From positions 146,537 to 210,536 of the forward strand of contig NZ_JACJPI010000073.1 of assembly GCF_014695975.1 (NCBI RefSeq): a stretch of 64,000 bases of DNA, given 5' to 3'. This document shows, one piece after another, positions 44,040-53,213 of this stretch. The first letter of the stretch is position 1. Each line of letters opens with the position of its first letter. Made by a program: the position numbers and the translations under genes. The notes beneath the pieces were generated by a model. The model saw only the letters and a program-made list of their open reading frames with translations. It ran no database searches and was not told the origin of the DNA. Source of the stretch: Leptolyngbya sp. FACHB-321. GTDB lineage: Bacteria; Cyanobacteriota; Cyanobacteriia; Leptolyngbyales; Leptolyngbyaceae.

Positions 44040-44249
44040 AAGCTGACTTGTCGCTCCATCAGCCTTAGCAATCTTCTTAAGCCCGTCCTCTTTTCTGCCT
44101 CTACAACGCTTGGCTGCACTGCAAAGTTGTTGTGACTTCTTTGTAGGTTTCTGAGAACAGTTGCACCAGTTTTTCAAAGGTTGTTAGGTGGAAATTTGAT
44201 CCACCAACAGGACGTTAATTATTCACCATTGCACTTAAAGGATAGACCC

Positions 44250-45095
44250 ATGACGCTCGCTCGTAAGCAACCGACCCCAACCGTGTTTGACCTGCCCTTA
44301 TTGGCTCGCTTTAAGGTGAAAGAACGACTAGGTGACTTAATACCACCGATCATCGCGATCGCCATTTTTCTTGCGCTTTGGCAGCTTTTCTCATGGCTTC
44401 CAGGAGCCACACTCCCAGGTCCCATTCGGGTTGTCCAAGAAACGTGGACTTTGATCCTCTATCCCTTCTACGACAAAGGTGGTACTGATAAGGGCTTATT
44501 CTGGCAGATTTGGGCTAGTTTACAACGGGTTGCGATCGGCTATACCTTTGCTGCCCTGGTCGGCATCAGCGTAGGCATCTGGGTTGGATTGAACAAGACA
44601 TTATCCAAAGCTCTCGACCCCCTCTTTCAACTGCTGCGAACTGTGCCGCCACTAGCCTGGGTGCCGATCGCACTTGCCGCATTACAACAAAACCAACCTG
44701 CCGCGTTGTTCGTCATCTTTATTACTGCTGTATGGCCCATTTTGATTAATACAGCCGTTGGTGTTAGACAAATTCCTCAGGATTACAACAACGTTGCTCG
44801 TGTATTGCGGCTATCGCGCAAAAAGTATTTCTTCAAAGTGCTTTTTCCGGCTGCCTTGCCCTATATCTTCACAGGCTTACGCATCTCGATCGGTCTAGCT
44901 TGGTTGGCTATTATTGCTGCTGAAATTGTCATGTCCGGCATCGTGGGCATTGGTTTCTTCATCTGGAATGCCTACCAAAATAGCCAAGTGAGCGAAATCA
45001 TTTTGGCACTGGTGTACATCGGTTTTGTAGGACTGTTGCTGGATAAGTTCATGGCATGGTTGCAAACAAAAATTCTGCCAGAAGAACAACGGTGA
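44250..45095 (+). CDS. cmpB: Bicarbonate ABC transporter permease CmpB
   Basis: A 281-residue NrtB/CmpB-type permease with about six TM helices. The EAA-like loop contacting the ATPases is the segment around VRQIPQDYNNVARVLRLSRKKYFFKVLFPAALPYIFTGLR, of which RVLRLSRKKYFFKVLFPAAL is the conserved part. The frame is open from 44181, but the ATG at 44250 (after AAAGGAT) gives the family N terminus. It lies 210 bases after cmpA. Confidence 0.88.
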   Translation: MTLARKQPTPTVFDLPLLARFKVKERLGDLIPPIIAIAIFLALWQLFSWLPGATLPGPIRVVQETWTLILYPFYDKGGTDKGLFWQIWASLQRVAIGYTFAALVGISVGIWVGLNKTLSKALDPLFQLLRTVPPLAWVPIALAALQQNQPAALFVIFITAVWPILINTAVGVRQIPQDYNNVARVLRLSRKKYFFKVLFPAALPYIFTGLRISIGLAWLAIIAAEIVMSGIVGIGFFIWNAYQNSQVSEIILALVYIGFVGLLLDKFMAWLQTKILPEEQR

Positions 45096-45312
45096 TATGA
45101 AAGTTTTGAGTTTTGAGTCGATTGCACGTTCAGCGGTCAGCAATCAGCAGTCAGGGGCCAGAAAAAGTTTTGAGTTTTAGTCTGGGCAACGTTTATAAGA
45201 CATACCCTAGACCGCTTCTCTCGCCCCTCTCTTTACAAATTAAAGCTTTCCCTCTGCCTCCTCTGCCCCTTGCTTCCTATTCCTTACTCCCCACTCCCCA
45301 CTCCCTACTCCC
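45096..45312. other. Spacer with repeat-like sequence between cmpB and cmpC
   Basis: About 220 bases. It contains CAGCGGTCAGCAATCAGCAG-type sequence and a pyrimidine-rich run (CCCCACTCCCCACTCCCTAC type) reaching the cmpC start codon. No gene is seen in it. Confidence 0.6.
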
Positions 45313-47313
45313 ATGACAACCTTTGTTGCTGTTGAAAAACTTGAGAAAACCTTTTCCCTAGCGAATGGCAATAGCTATGTAGCACTAAAAGGCATTGATT
45401 TAGAAATCCGTAAGGGTGAGTTTGTCTCACTCATTGGGCATTCGGGTTGTGGCAAATCAACCCTGCTGAATATGATTGCAGGGTTGGATTTACCGACCGA
45501 CGGTATTGTTCTGCTCGATGGCGAAACCATCCAACGACCAGGACCTGACAAGATGGTGGTGTTTCAAAACTACTCACTGTTGCCCTGGCTCACCGTGCGT
45601 GAAAATATTGCACTGGCAGTAGATGAGGTTCTAGCGTATCTCTCTTCAAAAGAACGTTATGAGATTATTGAGCACCACATTGATTTAGTTGGCTTGCGTC
45701 ATGCTGCTGATAAGCCTCCGGGTCAACTGTCGGGTGGTATGAAACAGCGAGTGGCGATCGCCCGTGCTCTCGCGATTCGTCCTAAACTGCTACTCCTAGA
45801 TGAACCGTTTGGCGCGTTGGACGCACTCACACGGGGCAATTTGCAGGAACGCTTAATGCAAATTTGTGAAGAGAGCCAGGTGACAGCGGTAATGGTCACT
45901 CATGACGTAGATGAGGCACTGCTGTTGAGCGATCGCATTGTCATGCTGACCAATGGACCGGAATCCAAAATTGGGCAATTGATGACGGTGGATATACCTC
46001 GACCCCGCAAACGACTAGAAGTGGTGAATCACCCCAGCTATTACTCAATGCGGAGTGAAATCATCTATTTTCTAAATCAGCAGAAGCGGATTAAACAATT
46101 GCGAGCGCGCAAAAAAGGAGCGGTTGCCCGTCATGGTTTAGAAAAAGTCAACCTGGAAATTGGCTTTGTTCCACTTACTGCTTGCGCTCCGCTTGCCATT
46201 GCCAAAGAGAAAGGTTTCTTCGCTCATCATGGTCTGGATGAGGTCAACCTGGTGCGTGAATCCAGTTGGCGTGGCATTCAGGATGGCATTGCGGGTAATT
46301 ATCTCGATGCTGCCCAAATGCCTTCAGGGATGCCAATCTGGCTCACGCTGGGGGGTCTAGAGGGGCGCTCTTTGCCAACCGTCAGTGCCCTAACACTCAC
46401 CCGTAATGGCAATGCCGTTACTCTCGACAAGCGCTTTTATGACCAGGGTGTTCATACCCTACAAGACCTGAAGCAGATGCTACTGGCTACTCAAGACAAA
46501 CAGCATGTCTTTGGTGTGGTGCATCCAGCCTCTATGCATAATTTACTACTCCGCTATTGGTTAGCAGCCGTTGGCATCCATCCCGATCGCGATGTCCAAC
46601 TCAACACCATCCCTCCAGCACAGATGATTGCCAACTTACAGGCTGGTAACATTGATGGCTTTTGCGTTGGTGAACCCTGGAATGTGCGGGCAGCGGTAGA
46701 AGGCATTGGTTACACGATCGCCACTGATCTAGAAGTGTGGGATGGGCATCCCGGTAAAGTTCTGGGTGTTCGAGAGGACTGGGCATTGGCCTACCCTAAT
46801 ACTCACATTGCTCTTGTGAAGGCTCTTTTAGAAGCGTGTCACTACTGTATGGACGAGGCAAACAGTGAAGAAATTCGTGAAATTCTGTCTCGTCATGAAT
46901 ACCTTGGCACTGACCTGCAATACATCTATTTGGGTGATCCCAATCCTCACGTGTGCAGTATTCACCCTTCGCCCAAGGAATACGCACATCATCAGTTCTA
47001 TGGTCAGGGTGTATCGCGCCCCAGCCGGACAGAGCATCTGTGGATGATGACGCAAATGGCACGTTGGGGCGACGTTCCCTTTCCCCGCAATTGGGTAGAA
47101 ATTTTAGAGCGAGTCTGCCGTGTCAGTGTGTTCAGTACAGCAGCACGGGAACTGGGGTTATCTGATATCACCTACAGTCGAGGGTCGATTCAACTGTTTG
47201 ATGGCACAACCTTTAATGCCGACGACCCGATCGCCTATCTCAACAACTTAGAGGTCAAACATGACATTTACATGGCAGACGTACCACTGAATAATGCACT
47301 CGCAATATCCTAA
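45313..47313 (+). CDS. cmpC: Bicarbonate ABC transporter ATPase-binding protein fusion CmpC
   Basis: A 666-residue protein. Residues 1 to about 255 are an ABC ATPase: Walker A GHSGCGKST, signature LSGGMKQRVAIA, Walker B LLLLDEPFG and the H-loop VMVTHD. From about residue 280 there is a CmpA/NrtA-like solute-binding domain (LEIGFVPLTACAPLAIAKEKG). The fused domain is cytoplasmic and thought to sense substrate level and restrain transport, as in NrtC. The protein is the usual length for NrtC/CmpC. The ATG follows a pyrimidine-rich spacer without a clear ribosome site. Confidence 0.88.
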   Translation: MTTFVAVEKLEKTFSLANGNSYVALKGIDLEIRKGEFVSLIGHSGCGKSTLLNMIAGLDLPTDGIVLLDGETIQRPGPDKMVVFQNYSLLPWLTVRENIALAVDEVLAYLSSKERYEIIEHHIDLVGLRHAADKPPGQLSGGMKQRVAIARALAIRPKLLLLDEPFGALDALTRGNLQERLMQICEESQVTAVMVTHDVDEALLLSDRIVMLTNGPESKIGQLMTVDIPRPRKRLEVVNHPSYYSMRSEIIYFLNQQKRIKQLRARKKGAVARHGLEKVNLEIGFVPLTACAPLAIAKEKGFFAHHGLDEVNLVRESSWRGIQDGIAGNYLDAAQMPSGMPIWLTLGGLEGRSLPTVSALTLTRNGNAVTLDKRFYDQGVHTLQDLKQMLLATQDKQHVFGVVHPASMHNLLLRYWLAAVGIHPDRDVQLNTIPPAQMIANLQAGNIDGFCVGEPWNVRAAVEGIGYTIATDLEVWDGHPGKVLGVREDWALAYPNTHIALVKALLEACHYCMDEANSEEIREILSRHEYLGTDLQYIYLGDPNPHVCSIHPSPKEYAHHQFYGQGVSRPSRTEHLWMMTQMARWGDVPFPRNWVEILERVCRVSVFSTAARELGLSDITYSRGSIQLFDGTTFNADDPIAYLNNLEVKHDIYMADVPLNNALAIS

Positions 47314-47337
47314 GCGACTAAGAAGCGCGAGCAGCCG

Positions 47338-47372
47338 TCAGCGATCAGCTTTTTCTGGCTGCTGATCGCTGA
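47338..47372. repeat. Hairpin between cmpC and cmpD
   Basis: A perfect 12-bp inverted repeat TCAGCGATCAGC / GCTGATCGCTGA with an 11-nt loop sits in the 107-base gap. There is no T-run after it, so it is more likely an mRNA-stability or repeat element than a terminator. Confidence 0.6.
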
Positions 47373-47420
47373 TAACCAATCCCAAACAGGTCTTAAAGAG
47401 CACATTTACCCGTTCTAACA

Positions 47421-48254
47421 ATGCAAACTCTAACCACTCAAACTACCAGACAGGCTCATTCCAAACAGGAACCGTTTCTCGTCATTGACAATGTTTCTAA
47501 GGTCTATCCCACGCCGAAGGGCAACTATGTTGTACTTGACCAGGTCGATCTACAGGTTCAAGAAGGTGAATTTGTCTGTGTGATTGGTCATTCAGGCTGT
47601 GGCAAATCAACTTTATTGAATATGGTGTCAGGGTTCGCCACTCCAACGCATGGCTCGGTCACACTACACGGTAAACGCATTACGGAACCAGGACCCGATC
47701 GCATGGTCGTTTTTCAGGGCTATGCTCTGTTGCCCTGGCTCACTGCCTACGAAAATATTTATCTGGCAGTGGACTCTGTACATCCCAACAAATCTGAAGC
47801 CGAAAAGAAACAGATTGTACGAGAACACCTGGCGATGGTGGGGCTGTCAGAAGCTGCTCACAAGCAACCAGGGCAACTTTCGGGTGGGATGCGTCAACGA
47901 GTATCGATCGCCCGCGCCTTAGCCATTCGTCCAGAAGTCCTGATTCTTGATGAACCGTTTGGTGCACTCGATGCCATTACCAAAGAGGAACTACAGGTTG
48001 AATTGCTCAAGATTTGGAATGATCATCGCTGCACGGTGTTGATGATTACTCACGACATTGATGAGGCGTTGTTTTTAGCTGATCGCCTGGTCATGATGAC
48101 CAATGGGCCCGCTGCCAAGATCGGCGAAATCTTAGAAATTCCCTTTCCAAGACCCCGCGATCGCGATCGCATCATGGAAGACCCTGAATTCTACAAAATG
48201 CGGAACTATATTCTTGACTATCTTTACAACCGTTTTGCTCACGATGATGAGTAG
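47421..48254 (+). CDS. cmpD: Bicarbonate ABC transporter ATPase CmpD
   Basis: A 277-residue ABC ATPase, the single-domain partner of CmpC. It has Walker A GHSGCGKST, signature LSGGMRQRVSIA, Walker B VLILDEPFG and H-loop LMITHD. It pairs with CmpC to drive uptake through CmpB. The ATG at 47421 follows without a strong ribosome site. Last gene of the operon. Confidence 0.9.
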   Translation: MQTLTTQTTRQAHSKQEPFLVIDNVSKVYPTPKGNYVVLDQVDLQVQEGEFVCVIGHSGCGKSTLLNMVSGFATPTHGSVTLHGKRITEPGPDRMVVFQGYALLPWLTAYENIYLAVDSVHPNKSEAEKKQIVREHLAMVGLSEAAHKQPGQLSGGMRQRVSIARALAIRPEVLILDEPFGALDAITKEELQVELLKIWNDHRCTVLMITHDIDEALFLADRLVMMTNGPAAKIGEILEIPFPRPRDRDRIMEDPEFYKMRNYILDYLYNRFAHDDE

Positions 48255-48668
48255 CGCGATCGCTTTTCGCTACCAAGCTCTTTTCGCGACCAAACGGAGG
48301 GGTGGCTTGGTTGCCATAAACGAAAGCGATCAGAAGCAAAAGAGAGGCATTACGCCACCACTGAACTGTCTGCTTGGGGTACAGATCCGTGCCCCAGGCA
48401 CTTTATTTCGATCGGGTGAGCATCTTTACCGACAAAGCAAGCATCTCAGAGGGCTAATTAACATAACCAGGTAACGCCTCGGCTTTAGCCAAGTTAGCTT
48501 CCAGTTACCACTAAGTTTGAGCACGATCGCGCTGTTTAAGAAACGCGGTGCAACTTTTAGACAGAGTTGTTGAACCAGGGCGATCGCTCACGCAAGCGAT
48601 CAGTAAGCTAACCTAGACCATGTAACGGGTCATTGCATCGTGATATCGCATCTCAACGTGAGAGGACG

Positions 48669-48737
48669 ATGCTGTTTGTCGTCATCATTCTTGTACTTGC
48701 TCTAAGAATGATCCTGAGGTCATCAGAGGGTCATTGA
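48669..48737 (+). CDS. Possible 22-residue hydrophobic microprotein
   Basis: An ATG preceded by GAGAGGA opens a 22-codon frame (MLFVVIILVLALRMILRSSE and two more), ending in TGA three bases before a strong hairpin. The peptide is one hydrophobic helix followed by a polar tail, like small thylakoid subunits. It matches none that I know. Size alone makes chance likely, so confidence is low. Confidence 0.25.
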   Translation: MLFVVIILVLALRMILRSSEGH

Positions 48738-48740
48738 AAA

Positions 48741-48771
48741 GGTGATTGATTGCTGCTAGCAATCAATCACC
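48741..48771 (+). terminator. Perfect hairpin
   Basis: A 13-bp perfect stem (GGTGATTGATTGC / GCAATCAATCACC) with a 5-nt loop. No T-run follows, so it is a terminator only tentatively; it could be a processing or attenuation structure. Confidence 0.5.
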
Positions 48772-48923
48772 TGGTACTGCTATAAACGCAAAGCTACGCT
48801 TAGAATCAGTTATAAACTTAGGGAGCATCAGATCGCTCAGAAAGTTGGATTAACAACTTTGCTAACTATTATCTGAAGTGTAGTACACTCTGCCTGTCGC
48901 CTATCCTCGACCTACTCTTCCAG

Positions 48924-49991
48924 ATGCCTGATCCTCTTTATAACCTTGTTGCTTTTCTGGCGTCCTCTTTAGTAGTTATCCTGACGACCCCGATCGTTAA
49001 GAAAATTGCCCTGAAGAGCGGACACTTTGACAAACCGGGCGGTAGAAAAATTCACAAACGTCCGATGGTTCGTCTTGGTGGCGTTTCCATTTTTCTTGGC
49101 ACCCTTGCAGGACTACTGCTTGTCTGGTGGACGGGTGGCTTTGGCGTTTTATCACCGGAGAAAGAGTACGAGGTCTGGGGTGTCACGATCGGCGGTTTAG
49201 CCTTCTTTTTGATTGGGCTGGCGGATGATCTGTTTAACTTGTCTCCCGTTACCCGGTTGATTTTACAAGCGATCGTGGCAGGGCTTGCCTGGAAAGTTGG
49301 TGTTCAGATTGACTTTCTCACCATCCCAGCGATCGGTCTGGTTTCTTTGCCCGATTGGGTGAGCCTGCCGATTACGATCGTCTGGCTGGTGGGCATGGCA
49401 AACGCCATCAATTGGATTGATGGACTTGATGGTCTGGCTGCGGGTGTAAGCGGTATTGCTGCGGTCGTGATGTTCATCGTATGCGTCTTTATGAAACAAC
49501 CTGCCGCTGCGTTGATTGCTGCTGCATTGGCGGGTGGTGCCCTAGGGTTTCTCCGCTACAATTTCAACCCTGCCCAAATTTTTATGGGTGATGGTGGCGC
49601 TTACTTCATGGGCTTCTCACTGGCAGGCATTGGGATCATCGGTCTGGTTAAAGGTGTTACGACTGTAGCGTTGACGGTCGCCGTTGTTCTGCCTTATTTA
49701 ATTCTGGCAGTCCCCATTCTCGATATGTCAGCCGTCATTTTCGATCGACTTAGGCGGGGTAAGTCGCCTTTTGTGGCAGATAAGCGTCATTTGCACCATC
49801 GCTTGCTTCAGGCCGGTTTGTCTCAGCGGCTTACGGTGCTCTTTATTTACTCACTTACGCTTTGGGTGGGCACGCTAGCATTGGCGATATCTGGGATGCC
49901 GAGTGGTCTGGGTTATGCGATCGGGGCAACCGTGCTCTTAAGTTTCATTGGCTGGCAGGTGTGGAAAACAGCTCGTCAGTCGCAGGCTTAA
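48924..49991 (+). CDS. Undecaprenyl-phosphate sugar-1-phosphate transferase (WecA/TagO-like)
   Basis: A 355-residue polytopic enzyme of the MraY/WecA/TagO family, joining a UDP-sugar phosphate to undecaprenyl phosphate at the inner membrane. It has about ten TM helices. Conserved motifs are GGRKIHKRPMVRLGGVS, the catalytic GLADDLFNLSP, NAINWIDGLDGLAAG and the C-terminal DKRHLHHRLLQAG loop. The HLHHRLL motif favours WecA/TagO over MraY. It starts surface polysaccharide or wall-polymer synthesis. Followed by cinA 134 bases on. Confidence 0.92.
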   Translation: MPDPLYNLVAFLASSLVVILTTPIVKKIALKSGHFDKPGGRKIHKRPMVRLGGVSIFLGTLAGLLLVWWTGGFGVLSPEKEYEVWGVTIGGLAFFLIGLADDLFNLSPVTRLILQAIVAGLAWKVGVQIDFLTIPAIGLVSLPDWVSLPITIVWLVGMANAINWIDGLDGLAAGVSGIAAVVMFIVCVFMKQPAAALIAAALAGGALGFLRYNFNPAQIFMGDGGAYFMGFSLAGIGIIGLVKGVTTVALTVAVVLPYLILAVPILDMSAVIFDRLRRGKSPFVADKRHLHHRLLQAGLSQRLTVLFIYSLTLWVGTLALAISGMPSGLGYAIGATVLLSFIGWQVWKTARQSQA

Positions 49992-50125
49992 GGAGCGGAG
50001 CATCGAAACTGGCATTAAATTTAGGCTTGGCTTGAGGGTCAACCTTTTTACTCCAAAGCTTAAAACTCCCCTTGGTTCGACAATAGGGAGACCAAACCGC
50101 AAATCGTCCCCTATGCTTTAACGTG

Positions 50126-51415
50126 ATGTCTGAGAGTGTGGAAAGCAAGAGCACGGACAAGAGTGCGGAGATTATCTGTGTTGGCACAGAACTGCTGCTG
50201 GGTGATATTCTCAACAGCAATGCCCAGTTCTTGGCACAGGCTCTGGCGCAGTTAGGGATTGCTCACTACTACCAGACTGTGGTGGGAGACAATCCGGCAC
50301 GTATTAAAAGTGTGGTTAACCAGGCGGGCGATCGCTCCCAGCTTCTCATTTTTACAGGCGGTTTGGGCCCAACGCCTGATGACTTGACTCATGAGACACT
50401 GGCAGCCTGTTTCAACGTGCCCCTGATTGAGCATCCTGAAATTCTCGCAGACATTACTCATAAATTTGCTCAACGAGGGCGCGTCTTTACTGAAAACAAC
50501 CGTAAGCAGGCGCTACTGCCCGAAGGTGCATTGGTGCTGACAAACGAATCAGGCAGTGCCCCCGGCATTATCTGGCAACCGCGACCTGGGCTGACTATTC
50601 TCACGTTTCCTGGGGTGCCAGCAGAGATGCAGCGAATGTGGCGCGATGTTGCCGTTCCCTATTTGCAAAGCCAGGGTTGGGGTCAAACGACAATCTACAG
50701 CCGGACGCTACGTTTTTGGGGTGTTTCTGAATCAGCACTGGCAGAGAAGGTGAATCCCTTCTTCGACCGCCAAAATCCGACTGTTGCTCCCTATGCCAAT
50801 CATGGTGAGGTGAAACTGCGAATTTCTGCACGTGCTAGTTCAGAGGCAGAGGCGCAACAGTTAATTGCACCTGTAGAGCAGCAGTTGCGCGAACTTGGTG
50901 GCTTGGATTGCTATGGTGCAGACAACGATTCGCTTGCGTCAGTTGTGGGTGCACTGCTGAAGACAACCCAAACGACTCTTGCCGTTGCCGAATCCTGCAC
51001 AGGTGGCGGTTTGGGTGCGATCATTACGTCAGTTCCGGGTAGCTCTAGCTATTTCTTGGGCGGTGTCATTTCCTACGACAACGCTATCAAAGTGCAGTTG
51101 CTGGATGTGAGTGAACACGACCTAAACGAGCATGGTGCCGTTAGCCATGCGGTGGCAAAACAAATGGCGGCTGGTGTGCGATCGCGCCTTGGCACTACCT
51201 GGGGGCTTAGCATCACGGGTGTTGCTGGACCTGATGGCGGTACTGATAGCAAACCGGTTGGCTTAGTTTACATTGGTCTCGCTGGACCGACTGCGGTGCA
51301 AAGCTTTGAGTATCGGTTTGGGGCGTCGCGTGGGCGAGACTGGATTCGTCTACTGAGCACTGCTACTGCACTTGATTGTTTGCGACGGAAATTATTAATA
51401 AAACTGGATCAATAG
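50126..51415 (+). CDS. cinA: CinA-like competence/damage protein
   Basis: A CinA of about 429 residues with both domains. The N-terminal MoaB-like domain (ICVGTELLLGDILNSNAQFLA) is linked to COG1058-type ADP-ribose pyrophosphatase activity. The C-terminal CinA domain (VAESCTGGGLGAIITSVPGSS) is the nicotinamide-nucleotide amidase module. The role is NAD salvage and DNA-damage-associated nucleotide housekeeping. A GTG at 50123 precedes the ATG at 50126; I use the ATG. Intact. Confidence 0.94.
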   Translation: MSESVESKSTDKSAEIICVGTELLLGDILNSNAQFLAQALAQLGIAHYYQTVVGDNPARIKSVVNQAGDRSQLLIFTGGLGPTPDDLTHETLAACFNVPLIEHPEILADITHKFAQRGRVFTENNRKQALLPEGALVLTNESGSAPGIIWQPRPGLTILTFPGVPAEMQRMWRDVAVPYLQSQGWGQTTIYSRTLRFWGVSESALAEKVNPFFDRQNPTVAPYANHGEVKLRISARASSEAEAQQLIAPVEQQLRELGGLDCYGADNDSLASVVGALLKTTQTTLAVAESCTGGGLGAIITSVPGSSSYFLGGVISYDNAIKVQLLDVSEHDLNEHGAVSHAVAKQMAAGVRSRLGTTWGLSITGVAGPDGGTDSKPVGLVYIGLAGPTAVQSFEYRFGASRGRDWIRLLSTATALDCLRRKLLIKLDQ

Positions 51416-51625
51416 CGCGATCGACTTGCTTATTTACAACGTTTGATTAAGACTTAAAAGATGCACTCATAATTTACAGGCTCTACACAGTTTCTTTCCG
51501 GACTGTTAACTAACCGATAAATTGGGTACAATTTGAAATAAGTGACCAGGCTACAGCCGTACTGCGCTCATGTAACTGCAAGGCGTGAATGACGGCGAAG
51601 CTATAGAAAAGGAGCGATCTGTTCG

Positions 51626-51760
51626 ATGGATTACCTTGATAAGGTGCTTGAGAAGGTGAAGGAATGGGCACGTAGGCTCGTAGAGGCGATCTTGGGTCCC
51701 GAAGGGCAGCCAGAAGGCGAGCTGATTCCGATTCCCGTAAAAGATTCCCCACGTCGCTAA
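51626..51760 (+). CDS. Conserved small cyanobacterial protein, 44 residues
   Basis: An ATG preceded by GGAG (about 12 bases upstream) opens 44 codons to a TAA. The peptide starts MDYLDKVLEKVKEWARRLVE, a strongly amphipathic helix, followed by a short acidic, Pro-rich tail ending SPRR. I recall near-identical short proteins from other cyanobacteria. There is no TM segment. It lies alone between cinA and aroQ; function unknown. Confidence 0.7.
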   Translation: MDYLDKVLEKVKEWARRLVEAILGPEGQPEGELIPIPVKDSPRR

Positions 51761-51901
51761 TTATCAGCGCTGTCACTACTGCGTGGTAGGGTCTTTCATG
51801 TCTAGGCTAGCTGCGATGCCTGCTTGGAAACGTATGACCTGAGATAACCGCGCAAATGTATTTTTAAGAAACAATCAGCTTTGTGAGGAAAGAGGCTTCG
51901 A

Positions 51902-52357
51902 TTGTTTAGTATTTTGGTGCTTCATGGACCAAACTTAAATTTATTGGGTCAACGAGAGCCAGGTATTTACGGTTCGTTGACGTTGGAAGCGATTGATCGA
52001 CAGCTCGAAGAAGCTGCGGCAGTGCTTCAAGTAACGGTTTCATCGCTTCAGTCTAATCATGAGGGTTTTTTGGTTGATGCCATTCATGATGCGCTTGAGC
52101 AATACCACGGTATTTTAATCAACGCGGGCGCGTACACGCATACCAGCATCGCTCTGCGAGACGCGATCGCAGCAGTGGCACTCCCTACAGTTGAAGTGCA
52201 TCTTAGCAACATCTATCGTCGCGAACCATTCCGTCATCACTCATATATTGCCCCTGTAGCGATCGGTCAGATTAGTGGCTTTGGTGCTGACAGTTATCGC
52301 TTGGGTTTGCACGCATTAGTGCATCATCTGAAACAGCTTGAGCTGTCAACCGGCTGA
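51902..52357 (+). CDS. aroQ: 3-dehydroquinate dehydratase, type II
   Basis: A 151-residue type II dehydroquinase, dodecameric, acting in the shikimate pathway. Family motifs are [18 protein letters not shown] (with the catalytic Tyr), [30 protein letters not shown] and [38 protein letters not shown], whose R-E-x-F-R-H core binds substrate. The family N terminus begins at 51902, which is a TTG; GAGG upstream supports this start. The INAGAY segment has Ala where Pro is usual. Confidence 0.95.
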   Translation: MFSILVLHGPNLNLLGQREPGIYGSLTLEAIDRQLEEAAAVLQVTVSSLQSNHEGFLVDAIHDALEQYHGILINAGAYTHTSIALRDAIAAVALPTVEVHLSNIYRREPFRHHSYIAPVAIGQISGFGADSYRLGLHALVHHLKQLELSTG

Positions 52358-52593
52358 ATTTAGTTCACGTATCACGGACGAAGAAGTCTTAGGTGGAGTA
52401 TTAGAGTTGCATCGACCCTACGCGATGTGCAGCTAATTTACCCTCATCGCTAGACCCATCCCCTACATAGCTTAAAAAGCAGCATAGGGAGAACCAGGAA
52501 CTTAGGAGCTTGCCAAAATTCTACGTGCTGGTGTTATTGATACAGCAAATATGGTTCAATCGGGGGACATTAGTTACGGCGGCTGATGCACGT

Positions 52594-53028
52594 ATGAACC
52601 CGACTCGAATGAAAACAACAGTTGATCTTGCCGTAAACGGTACGCTCATGCGAGGGCTTGAACTAAGCGCCAATATGGCTCTTGTAGAAGCTGAGTTTGT
52701 GCGAGAAGCGTTTACAGAGTCCTCCTACCGTTTATGGTCAATTGACGATCGCCATCCTGCCATGCTGCGAGTTAGCACCGGTGGCGTAGCGATCGCGGTC
52801 GAAGTTTGGGCTGTGCCTGCCAGCAAGGTCGCCGTTTTGTTGCTGTTAGAGCCGCCCGGACTCTGCATCGGTAAAGTGCGACTGGCAGACGGCGAAGAAG
52901 TATTGGGCGTTATTGGTGAGCCAATTCTCTGTGAAGGTAAGCGGGAAATCACTGCATGGGGCGGCTGGCGTGCTTATATTGCTGATCTAGCTGGTCAAAA
53001 ACAGGCGATCGCTGCGGAGGCAGTATGA
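52594..53028 (+). CDS. AtzF C-terminal-domain-like protein (stand-alone)
   Basis: A protein of about 139-144 residues resembling the C-terminal domain of allophanate hydrolase (AtzF_C) without its amidase half. It shows LAVNGTLMRGLELSANM, FTESSYRLWSIDD, VSTGGVAIAVEVWAVPAS, IGKVRLADGEEVLGV and the end EITAWGGWRAYIA. The frame is open from a TTG at 52510, whose ribosome site is too close, so the ATG at 52594 (or 52609) is preferred. Its TGA overlaps the next ATG, implying translational coupling to the AtzG-like gene. In full AtzF this domain decarboxylates the intermediate after amide cleavage; its stand-alone role is unknown. Confidence 0.78.
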   Translation: MNPTRMKTTVDLAVNGTLMRGLELSANMALVEAEFVREAFTESSYRLWSIDDRHPAMLRVSTGGVAIAVEVWAVPASKVAVLLLLEPPGLCIGKVRLADGEEVLGVIGEPILCEGKREITAWGGWRAYIADLAGQKQAIAAEAV

Positions 53029-53213
53029 CTGAGCCATCACCTGACCCAGCCATGCTCGTCGACCAAATGGCAGCGTTGGTAGGATTATCGCTCCAGCCAG
53101 ACCATCAACCTGGCGTGATCGAAAATTTTGTTCGCATCACGGCGATCGCGCAGCTCATTACTGAGTTTCCCTTGCCAGAGGAGATTGAAATTGCTCCCAT
53201 TTTTGAACCATGA
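53025..53213 (+). CDS. AtzG-like small subunit (DUF4089)
   Basis: A 62-residue protein matching the AtzG/HpxX type (DUF4089): VDQMAALVGLSLQPDHQPGVIENFVRI followed by a short amphipathic helix ending EIAPIFEP. In Pseudomonas AtzG forms a complex with the amidase AtzE, like GatC with GatA. It overlaps its neighbours by 4 bases at each end (ATGA junctions), which supports a complex made in fixed ratio. Confidence 0.85.
   Translation: MTEPSPDPAMLVDQMAALVGLSLQPDHQPGVIENFVRITAIAQLITEFPLPEEIEIAPIFEP

Larger units (their letters stand above)
48255..48923. other. Intergenic region between cmpD and the WecA-like gene
   Basis: About 670 bases. It holds the possible 22-residue gene at 48669-48737 and a perfect hairpin just after it. 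An open frame at 48214-48474 overlaps cmpD, has no recognisable product and is not accepted. Confidence 0.55.

Noticed and set aside
42699..48254. Nitrate transporter NrtABCD
   Set aside because: The two systems are paralogous with the same gene order, but the binding protein reads [17 protein letters not shown], the CmpA form, not GSASGGIDGAHILTPMP of NrtA.
48214..48474. 86-residue frame after cmpD
   Set aside because: It starts inside cmpD, has no family resemblance and lacks a ribosome site.
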